Assembly: GCA_949286775.1 (NCBI GenBank)
Contig: CASEDW010000168.1
Coordinates: forward strand, 1-12,753
From: an uncultured Eubacteriales bacterium
GTDB taxonomy: Bacteria > Bacillota > Clostridia > Lachnospirales > Lachnospiraceae
Length of the DNA stretch: 12,753 bases
Reading direction: 5' to 3'
Shown: in pieces, positions 6,971 through 12,753 of the stretch
Position numbering within the stretch: position 1 is the first letter of the stretch
How the letters are laid out: each line of letters starts with the position of its first letter
Made by a program: the position numbers and the translations under genes
The notes under the pieces: generated by a model
Database searches by the model: none
What the model was told of the DNA's origin: nothing
Seen by the model: the letters and a program-made list of their open reading frames with translations, nothing else

Positions 6971-7041
6971 TACGCCAAAGCTTTTTTTTAATATAATTAC
7001 TAATAATTTGCACTTTTTTGCTTTTAATGAGACTTTATCTG

Positions 7042-10000
7042 TCAGTCATTGTTCTCCTTCTTCCGCTTCATTACAACATATGTCGATGCAGTACCAGCCG
7101 CAATTCCGGCAATGATCAACACTACGACAAAAAGCATGATATTAGAAGAATCACCTGTTGCGGCGGCATTTAACGTATTTGTTTGTGTCTGTTTTGGCGG
7201 CTGCGGCGTTACCGACGTTTCCGTTTTTTCCAGCTTATTAGGATTATCATTTTTCGGTTCTGTTACCGTATTGGTAATCAGAAAACCCTGTTTTGCGTCT
7301 CCTGTAATTTCCGCAGTGTAGGCGTCATTTTCTTCCTCTTTGATCGTATACTGAATTTCTTTTCCGTCCTCATTGTAAAGAGGCAGCCCTGAAACTTTAA
7401 CAATCCATCCGTCTTTAGAAGTTAACGACACTATATTTTCCGTATCCTTGCCGTCCGCCAGAACATGAATATTCAGTGTCTCTGTTGTCGGTTCTCCTAT
7501 CCACTTTTTCACGATCTCAAAAGAAGTCCTCGGAATATCGTTGGAAACGGAAACAGTCTGAACATCAGCATTGTCTTCTACGGTAAAAAAGATTTTGCCC
7601 TCTTCCCGGGCATATCCGTCCGGCGCAATCTTTTCTATCAGATAGAAGGTTTTTCCCACCGGCAAATCCCGCATGACGGCGATACCCTGCTGATCCGTCG
7701 TGAGTTCATCCATAACAAGACGATCATCTCCGTTTTGGCCTGTTCCTTCCTCATAGAGAGAGAACACCGCATTTTCCAGTTTTACCGAAGAATCGTTTAT
7801 GTCTGTTTTTTCGATCAGTACATCTTTTCGCGGGTACGTAACCTGCACCTCTGTCTTCAACGCTTCCACATATGAATTTCCCTTGTTCAGAGTAATTGCA
7901 AAGGAATTATACGCTTTTTCTTCATCCTGTATTTTATAGTTATCTTCGATCATGTTATGGGTTATAACAGCGCAGGTCTCATCCGTCCGAATCTGCTGTC
8001 CTTCCTTAAGTACAGCCTTGATCATGGTTACCTCTGACATATCCGGCACAGTCTTCTGCCAGTGAGCCTGCTCATTTTCCTCCACTGTTTCTCTGACCGG
8101 ATCCGTTGAATAATAAAAATCAAATTTTTCATTCTCTTCCACGGAAATCAGCGGCGTAGTAAAGCATGAGCCCCTGGAAGGATGCTGTCCGGCATCATTA
8201 GCGATTATTGCAGTATCACCTCTGTAGGGAAGGACATCTATTACAGTCAGTTCATCAATCGCTTTGGGGCTGTTGTTTTTAAATACCCACCGGTAATCGA
8301 TCGCATCGCCGACCATTGCCCTTTTTCCCAGCGAAGACGCATACTTTGAATCCGGGTCAGAAGCCAGTTTTACCTGCTTTACCGAATTCAAAACTTTCGG
8401 CGGATAAATGGTAAAGGCCGCCGAACTGAAATTCGTAAATTTCGTCTGATCATCAGGACTGTTTTGCGCATCCTTAAGTATCTCGCTCCACAAACCGGAA
8501 GGCGTATGATGCTGCAAAATACCATACTGCTGTCCTTTCTCCACTCGAAGCTTATTGTTGTCCAGCGATGCACAGGCATAAATTTCATATCGTCCTATCT
8601 GCAAACGATTAGTTGCCTTAAATCTTAATGTAAAAGAATTCTGTACCGTGCGGGTGATGGAACTTGTTCCCTCCTCCAGCACCGGCTTGCTGATATTTTT
8701 CGGCTTGACTGACACAAGATTATAGCCGTCCCTGTATCCGCGAAATACCTGAATACTGCTGAACATCTCCTGATCCTCCACAGGTTCAAGTCCATCCGGC
8801 ACCAGATAATAAATGTTTAGATTTTCCGGTTCTGTCGCATCGGAGAAATTTCCGTATCGTCCATGATTATAGGCAAGATGAGTTGTTACCGTATCGTCTG
8901 TAAAGAAATAACTGCCATTTGTCACGTTGATGTTATTGGAAACCTGTATATCCTCATACTGCATCCAGAAATAGTCCATAGTATAGTCGTAAGGCGTATA
9001 AGGCCTTCTGACAGGCTCCTCATCTTCTTTTTCAATAAATTCAGAGTACAGCGCAGTGTATGCATAGTCAGAACTGCTGACTGCCGGCGACTGTCCGCTG
9101 TCCAGTCTTTCCTTCAGCAGATCGTAGGTGGATTCCTTTATCTTAGCCACGACGTCAGTCCAGATGGCCGTCTTGAAACGGTCAATTTCTGTCTGTCCTG
9201 TCAGTGTAAGTCCGCCGTCCGGATACTCAAAAAGAATATACTTATAATCATTATCTCCGCCGACAGCTTCCCATCCGGCAGCGTCAAATGATTCCTCATA
9301 TCTTGCAAATTCTATGATCGGTGCGTTATCGGTAAGCAGCGTCTTTGAACCGTTCGATGTGACACCGTATACTTTTGTCCCTGCCAGTTTTTGACGAAGA
9401 AGCGCCGCATCTTCTGATGAGAGTCCCACAAGCATGATTCGATATTCTGACGGACTCGTATAAGGACTGACATCTACCCTTGAACTTTTAATCACAAGTT
9501 TTCGTGTTTCCGCATCATTACGGGCATTTTGCACATTCCAACTGTATATATTTTTGTGAGTATAACGGATTCTCTGATCGCCCAGCTGTGATTTCTCATA
9601 CGATAAAACAGTCAGGTTTCTGTCAGAAAAATATCCGCCGCCCATATGCCTGTAGCTGCCTCGCGGAGCAGTCCCGCCGTTTACCGGCTGATAGTCTGCG
9701 TCAATGGTTTTATTGTATTTAATCGTATCAATATAGACACTCGCATTCGGTGTTCCCGGCTCCTCTTTTAATATATAAAAGCTTTTGGCGCATGTTGCGC
9801 TTTCAGGTCCCAGATCTGTCATTGGAATACCGTTTTCTACCGGCTGAATGCTGAATTTCACCTGAAGTATCCGGCAGTTTTTTTCACTGTCGTTATCAGA
9901 CAGATTAATACCTCCAAGATCAAGCGAAATCAAAAGGGCATCTGACGCTCTACTGTAGTCATCTCTTTCCATATCCTTAAAATATGATCCTGAAGTTTCA

Positions 10001-10959
10001 TCCCATGTCCATCCCGTCCCCGGCTTTACAGTCAATCCCTCAGGGATTTTCGCCCAAATTCTCCTTGTTCTCGGATCATTTTCATTGTCGGCCGGATAAT
10101 AACGTGAAACCGAAAAATCAATATAGGTCTGATCTTTTACCACATAGTTTTCATCCACCTCTTTTTGAAGACGTGAAGCCGCAAAGTTCTGACCCCGCAG
10201 ACGTTCTATCCTCGATTTTCCGGTTACCGTCAGCACAGACGGTTCTGTCAGCCGCCTGCCTTCAGCGTTGTAAAACTCCTGTGTGATCCGGTATTCCTTC
10301 AGATTAGTTGTCATCCTCGGCAGAAGATTCATCCGTACCGGCGTACCGCCTGTATATCCTCCATAAATTGTCTTATATGAAGTAATTATTTGATATGAAT
10401 CCTCTGTCTCCCTGATCTCCAGACTTCTGAATTTATCAAAAGACGTTGATATTTCGGATTCTTTAGGTTTCTGAAATTCAGTTTTCAGCACAGAAATAAC
10501 AGTATATGCCCCTTCCGGCACCACAGTCAGGTTTCCGGAAACAGAAATATTGTTATATACAGTGATTATTTCTCCGCCATAGAAAGCTTCTTCATTTCCT
10601 GCTAAAACAATGGACGCAGAATAGGCGTCGGTAGACGCTTCTCCCTCATTTTCTCCGGTTTCAGAGTTTGAAGTTATCGGCTTGCTGCCGTTCGGCTGTT
10701 CCGTTCCGGAAGTTTCACTTGTTCCTGTATCTGTAGTTTCAGTTTCAGAAACCGTGGATGTCTCCGCTTCTGTGCTTTCTGACACAGATGTTTCCGGTTC
10801 TTCCGCTCCGGATGATTCCCTTCCGGATTCGGCAATTGCCGTACTTTCCGTAGGTTCAATTTCATCTGCACTGACAGCTCCGTCAGAAACACCGAGCGCT
10901 CCTGCCGTCAGCAGAATAGTCATTAGAACCGAGATCACTTTTTTCCCAAGTTTTTTCAT
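7042..10959 (-). CDS. Large secreted surface protein with SpaA/CnaB-type domains
   Basis: A 1305-aa cell-surface protein, probably an adhesin or pilin-like structural protein. Residues 1-30 are a signal peptide (KKLGKK, hydrophobic core, cleavage near VSA-DE). Residues 32-112 are a Ser/Thr/Glu-rich linker. Residues 115-850 are unassigned, extracellular-looking and beta-rich, with many Tyr. Residues 853-1040 resemble DUF11/isopeptide modules (VGDAIDYRWVFKNNS, VIDVLP). Residues 1042-1143 are SpaA-like, with a likely isopeptide Lys in LIEKTD and the FYLIEKIAPDGY block. Residues 1144-1232 are CnaB-like (VKKW, YTIKEE, ITNT). A Pro/Thr/Gln linker leads to AAATGD, a hydrophobic segment (about 1273-1297) and the KRKK tail. 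No LPXTG exists; ATGD looks like a degenerate PKTGD-type sorting signal. The start has GGGAGG 12 bases upstream, slightly distant. The leader is structured (10984-11107). Confidence 0.9.
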   Translation of the reverse strand: MKKLGKKVISVLMTILLTAGALGVSDGAVSADEIEPTESTAIAESGRESSGAEEPETSVSESTEAETSTVSETETTDTGTSETSGTEQPNGSKPITSNSETGENEGEASTDAYSASIVLAGNEEAFYGGEIITVYNNISVSGNLTVVPEGAYTVISVLKTEFQKPKESEISTSFDKFRSLEIRETEDSYQIITSYKTIYGGYTGGTPVRMNLLPRMTTNLKEYRITQEFYNAEGRRLTEPSVLTVTGKSRIERLRGQNFAASRLQKEVDENYVVKDQTYIDFSVSRYYPADNENDPRTRRIWAKIPEGLTVKPGTGWTWDETSGSYFKDMERDDYSRASDALLISLDLGGINLSDNDSEKNCRILQVKFSIQPVENGIPMTDLGPESATCAKSFYILKEEPGTPNASVYIDTIKYNKTIDADYQPVNGGTAPRGSYRHMGGGYFSDRNLTVLSYEKSQLGDQRIRYTHKNIYSWNVQNARNDAETRKLVIKSSRVDVSPYTSPSEYRIMLVGLSSEDAALLRQKLAGTKVYGVTSNGSKTLLTDNAPIIEFARYEESFDAAGWEAVGGDNDYKYILFEYPDGGLTLTGQTEIDRFKTAIWTDVVAKIKESTYDLLKERLDSGQSPAVSSSDYAYTALYSEFIEKEDEEPVRRPYTPYDYTMDYFWMQYEDIQVSNNINVTNGSYFFTDDTVTTHLAYNHGRYGNFSDATEPENLNIYYLVPDGLEPVEDQEMFSSIQVFRGYRDGYNLVSVKPKNISKPVLEEGTSSITRTVQNSFTLRFKATNRLQIGRYEIYACASLDNNKLRVEKGQQYGILQHHTPSGLWSEILKDAQNSPDDQTKFTNFSSAAFTIYPPKVLNSVKQVKLASDPDSKYASSLGKRAMVGDAIDYRWVFKNNSPKAIDELTVIDVLPYRGDTAIIANDAGQHPSRGSCFTTPLISVEENEKFDFYYSTDPVRETVEENEQAHWQKTVPDMSEVTMIKAVLKEGQQIRTDETCAVITHNMIEDNYKIQDEEKAYNSFAITLNKGNSYVEALKTEVQVTYPRKDVLIEKTDINDSSVKLENAVFSLYEEGTGQNGDDRLVMDELTTDQQGIAVMRDLPVGKTFYLIEKIAPDGYAREEGKIFFTVEDNADVQTVSVSNDIPRTSFEIVKKWIGEPTTETLNIHVLADGKDTENIVSLTSKDGWIVKVSGLPLYNEDGKEIQYTIKEEENDAYTAEITGDAKQGFLITNTVTEPKNDNPNKLEKTETSVTPQPPKQTQTNTLNAAATGDSSNIMLFVVVLIIAGIAAGTASTYVVMKRKKENND

Positions 10960-10984
10960 TTGTCTGCTTTTCCTCCCTTCTTTG

Positions 10985-11007
10985 TGACTGTTTTATTATT
11001 TTGGTCA
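10985..11007. repeat. 23-bp dyad repeat, gene-proximal copy
   Basis: On the minus strand this begins TGACCAAAATAA and ends AGTCA. It matches the copy at 11084-11106 at 18 of 23 positions as a direct repeat. Each copy has TGAC and GTCA at its ends, like a dimeric regulator site. Distance between copies is 76 bases. Confidence 0.55.
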
Positions 11008-11083
11008 TATTTTTGGAAAAATAATATCCGCTTATCACAGAACCGCCCAAAATGGATTATCCCTGACAAGCGGATTATATAAA

Positions 11084-11106
11084 TGACCATTCTTTTATTT
11101 TAGTCA
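11084..11106. repeat. 23-bp dyad repeat, promoter-proximal copy
   Basis: On the minus strand this begins TGACTAAAATAA and ends TGGTCA. It lies just after the predicted start site, where a bound repressor would block the promoter at 11115-11143. It may instead exist only because both copies form parts of the leader stem. Confidence 0.55.
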
Positions 11107-11114
11107 CTATAAGG

Positions 11115-11143
11115 ATGGTAGCATATTTATTGCCTATTATCCA
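11115..11143 (-). promoter_or_regulatory. Candidate promoter of the surface-protein gene
   Basis: The minus strand carries an extended -10, TGCTACCAT (complement of 11115-11123), with TGGATA (complement of 11138-11143) at the -35 after 17 bases. Start is predicted near 11108, giving a leader of about 149 bases. A perfect TATAAT also occurs inside the leader (complement of 11073-11078), but no -35 stands at a proper distance from it. Confidence 0.5.
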
Positions 11144-11178
11144 GCTTTTTCTCAAATTAGTTTGAACTACCCCAAATT

Positions 11179-11210
11179 TCCGAATATTTCAATTATGTAA
11201 AATATTCCGA
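11179..11210 (-). terminator. Inverted repeat after the ArsC/Spx-like gene, probable weak terminator
   Basis: TCCGAATATTT (11179-11189) and AAATATTCCGA (11200-11210) pair at 10 of 11 positions around a 10-base loop, 5 bases after the stop at 11216. The following minus-strand sequence is AAATTTGGGG, so the U-run is poor. Confidence 0.45.
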
Positions 11211-11215
11211 TGAAT

Positions 11216-11566
11216 TTATTTCAATTCAGACCACTGTGCTTCTCTAAATCCGACAAGAACACGCTCTCCTGCTAAAAGTATTGGACGCTTAACAAGCATT
11301 CCGTCTGTAGCAAGGAGTTCAAACTGCTCTTCATCGCTCATCTCCTTCAGCCTGTCTTTAAGTCCCATGGAACGATAGATCTGACCGCTTGTATTGAAAA
11401 AGCTTTTGAGCGGAATGCCGCTCTTTTCTTTCCATTCCTTAAGCTCTTTGGCCGTCGGATTTTCTTCCTTTATAGGACGTTTTTCATACTCTATCCCATT
11501 ATCCTGAAGCCATTTTTCAGCTTTTTTGCATGTGCTGCATTTGTCATAGCATATAAATGTATACAT
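11216..11566 (-). CDS. ArsC/Spx-family thioredoxin-fold protein
   Basis: A 116-aa cytoplasmic protein of the arsenate reductase-like (ArsC/Spx/YffB) family. It opens with a beta strand and the redox motif Cys10-Ser-Thr-Cys13 (YDKCSTCKKAEKWL), and has the family blocks KSFFNTSG at about 55-62, DGMLVKRPILLAG at about 88-100 with the cis-Pro region, and VLVGF near the C-terminus. Members are either thiol-dependent reductases or Spx-type RNA polymerase regulators. The CxxC is shared by both, so the role cannot be settled; typical Spx spacing and Arg features are not clear. The ATG at 11566 is chosen over an upstream in-frame start 7 codons earlier because AGGAGG lies 6 bases before it. It seems monocistronic and faces the small + strand gene divergently. 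Confidence 0.9.
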   Translation of the reverse strand: MYTFICYDKCSTCKKAEKWLQDNGIEYEKRPIKEENPTAKELKEWKEKSGIPLKSFFNTSGQIYRSMGLKDRLKEMSDEEQFELLATDGMLVKRPILLAGERVLVGFREAQWSELK

Positions 11567-11719
11567 ATTGATCCTCCTGATTTGCAAGTTTACTCTTTCC
11601 CTAACTGCTTATAATGGCAAGATCAAGGGCAAGAAAATTTCATAACAAGATATAACAAAGCATGGTAATCGTAAAACTGTGGCATATATGCGAATATATT
11701 ATAACAGATGATTTGTTAT

Positions 11720-12052
11720 ATGGATAAGTACATTTTTGATGAAAGCAATGGTCTTTGGTATGCATCGCAGGGAGATTTTCCCTCTGTCACATATTTATTT
11801 TACGAAAGTTGTTGTTTTTTGTATCGCGATGATGAATCAAGACTCCAGATGATGCAACGGGTATTAAAAGGAAGAATGTTACCACTGTTGATTATATTTT
11901 TTCTTGTATTGTTACCGCAGTTTCTTACTAACTTGTGTGATACACGCAATTATTCTATACCTGCATTTACCGGCGGCGTTTTGACAATGTACCTTGTGAT
12001 ATTCATCATATTCTTTGTAAAATACATTCAGTATAAAAGCAGCAGAAAATAA
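11720..12052 (+). CDS. Small two-helix membrane protein, possible TnpV/DUF2812 chimera or remnant
   Basis: A 110-aa protein with two predicted membrane helices (about 53-73 and 84-103) and a basic tail. Its first 20 residues (MDKYIFDESNGLWYASQGDF) recall the opening of TnpV proteins of conjugative transposons. After that the usual TnpV sequence is absent. Residues 28-52 (YESCCFLYRDDESRL, then LKGR) recall the juxtamembrane part of DUF2812 proteins. Both resemblances are from memory. A junction near residue 20 would mean a chimera or decayed genes. No convincing Shine-Dalgarno site precedes either this ATG or one at 11708, and the closest -10-like TATTAT (11697-11702) has no -35, so expression is doubtful. 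A clear terminator follows at 12078-12111. Function unknown. Confidence 0.5.
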   Translation: MDKYIFDESNGLWYASQGDFPSVTYLFYESCCFLYRDDESRLQMMQRVLKGRMLPLLIIFFLVLLPQFLTNLCDTRNYSIPAFTGGVLTMYLVIFIIFFVKYIQYKSSRK

Positions 12053-12077
12053 TTTTATGATGTTTATAGAAAGAAAT

Positions 12078-12111
12078 AACACTCTTCAAGATTAGAATTT
12101 TGAAGAGTGTT
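12078..12111. terminator. Bidirectional intrinsic terminator
   Basis: AACACTCTTCAA (12078-12089) pairs perfectly over 12 bp with TTGAAGAGTGTT (12100-12111) around a 10-base loop. TTTTCC follows on the plus strand and ATTTCTTTC on the minus strand. It separates the small + strand gene (stop 12052) from the leftward ABC permease (stop 12126). Confidence 0.85.
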
Positions 12112-12125
12112 TTCCGGCTTCCTAC

Positions 12126-12753
12126 CTATTTAGATTTTTGTCTGTTTATAAGAATTGCGCATATAATTACTGCTGCACAGAATAAAAGGATTAAGTACCA
12201 TAGATTGGCAATGCCAAAACCATTATCTGACATCAAACGGTATCCCCAAAAAGCAGGAAAAATACGCCCTATGGTCTCAAAAATAACCGGCAGCAACTCG
12301 ATAGGGAACATGATCCCCGAAAGCATAATAGAAGGTAAAAACACAAGCTGTGCTATCATTGTCAGCTTTGACTGACTTTTTACAGTCAATCCCAATATGC
12401 TTCCGATACTCAGCGACACAATGATGTATATGGTAAGCGCAAGAAAGAAAAAAGGAAGCTTTGCCGGCAAAGCCGCCTCAAACAGTATCGGTGCAAGCAG
12501 CAATATAATGGCGCAGCTAATCATCAAATGCACAAATGCAGAAAGGAACATTGTAACAAGGCCTAAATATAAAGGTATTCCATTTGCTTTATAAATCTTC
12601 TTCACATCACTTCCATAAGTCTCGATCAACGATGGAGGCAGCCCGATAAACGCTCCCATTGAAACACTCATCACGATCATAGATTGTATCAGTGTGCTTC
12701 TCATTTCAGGCATAACAGAAGTAAAAATACCGCCCATAAGCAAAAAGAAAATA
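12126..12753 (-). CDS. ABC-2 type permease, C-terminal part, cut by the window edge
   Basis: The last about 208 codons of an integral membrane permease. The frame stays open to the right edge, so the true start lies outside. Five to six hydrophobic segments are visible, with the ABC-2 family feature PSIMLSGIMFPIELLP (a Ser-Gly-x-x-x-Pro block in the penultimate extracellular region) followed by FPAFWGYRLM and a final helix ending NRQKSK. Such permeases pair with a separate ATP-binding subunit to export drugs, antibiotics, lantibiotics or polysaccharides; the substrate cannot be deduced here. The ATPase gene is probably upstream, beyond the window. It ends just before the bidirectional terminator. 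Confidence 0.9.
   Translation of the reverse strand, partial: IFFLLMGGIFTSVMPEMRSTLIQSMIVMSVSMGAFIGLPPSLIETYGSDVKKIYKANGIPLYLGLVTMFLSAFVHLMISCAIILLLAPILFEAALPAKLPFFFLALTIYIIVSLSIGSILGLTVKSQSKLTMIAQLVFLPSIMLSGIMFPIELLPVIFETIGRIFPAFWGYRLMSDNGFGIANLWYLILLFCAAVIICAILINRQKSK

Larger units (their letters stand above)
6702..7041. other. Intergenic region with an inverted repeat, no gene
   Basis: This 340-base AT-rich gap lies behind the surface-protein gene and before the AlkZ-related gene. It holds a perfect inverted repeat (6882-6906), a possible leftward extended -10 (6962-6970) and no reading frame worth calling. No strong terminator follows the surface-protein stop at 7042. The stretch 6880-6950 looks like a small non-coding element or a mobile-element remnant, but nothing identifies a family. 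Confidence 0.55.
10984..11107 (-). promoter_or_regulatory. Structured 5' leader of the surface-protein gene
   Basis: In the minus-strand transcript, GUGACU at the 5' side (from 11107) pairs with AGUCAC (to 10984). UGGUCAU then pairs with AUGACCA (complement of 11083-11089 and 11002-11008). An 11-bp stem follows, UCCGCUUGUCA with UGAUAAGCGGA, whose only non-Watson-Crick pair is a G-U wobble (A-C on the other strand), which favours RNA of this orientation. The apical loop is about 26 bases. The predicted transcription start falls at the base of the outer stem, and the ribosome site lies just after it. No known riboswitch consensus was recognised. Confidence 0.6.

Noticed and set aside
8863..9291. 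142-aa rightward frame inside the surface-protein gene
   Set aside because: It is an antisense frame of a clearly coding region, with no ribosome site or recognisable domain.
11021..11078. Invertible promoter flanked by inverted repeats
   Set aside because: The outer arms match at only 16 of 25 positions as inverted repeats, less than as direct repeats, and no recombinase gene is in the window.

Overview
The window looks like chromosomal DNA from a low-to-mid GC Clostridia member, probably a gut-type Lachnospirales or Oscillospirales. Evidence is the AGGAGG-type ribosome sites, TTGACA/TATAAT-type promoters, many stem-plus-U-tract terminators, an ammonium transporter fused to a P_II domain, and a Gram-positive surface protein with SpaA/CnaB-type modules. 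No rRNA, tRNA, CRISPR array, intact insertion sequence or phage module is visible.

Left part (1-3100): the first codons of a leftward gene leave the left edge. A strong promoter with a perfect 16-bp palindrome between its -35 and -10 boxes drives a 282-aa protein with an excisionase/MerR-like helix-turn-helix. That gene converges, over a shared bidirectional terminator, on a leftward amt-glnK fusion gene. The fusion has a near-consensus promoter and, right at the predicted mRNA 5' end, an intrinsic-terminator-like hairpin placed before the ribosome site, so attenuation is likely.

Middle part (3250-7040): nadE, glutamine-dependent NAD+ synthetase, is followed after 19 bases by a DUF1275 (YoaK-type) membrane protein. 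The pair converges on a leftward gene that resembles, from memory, the AlkZ-related family. A 340-base gap follows. It holds a perfect 10-bp inverted repeat and a possible extended -10 promoter.

Right part (7040-12753): a 1305-aa secreted, probably wall-linked surface protein has a signal peptide, a Ser/Thr/Glu linker, a long unassigned middle, a DUF11-like region, SpaA-like and CnaB-like domains, and a degenerate TGD-type sorting tail. Its mRNA leader is predicted to fold into a long stem, and two 23-bp near-identical repeats sit in the same DNA. Next come an ArsC/Spx-family small redox protein, a small two-helix membrane protein that may be a chimera or remnant, and the C-terminal part of an ABC-2 permease running off the right edge.

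No complete multi-gene new system is evident. The most unusual elements are regulatory: the surface-protein leader, the promoter-proximal terminator of amt-glnK, and the palindrome inside the first promoter. The P_II domain lacking the uridylylated tyrosine and the small chimeric protein also deserve a look.
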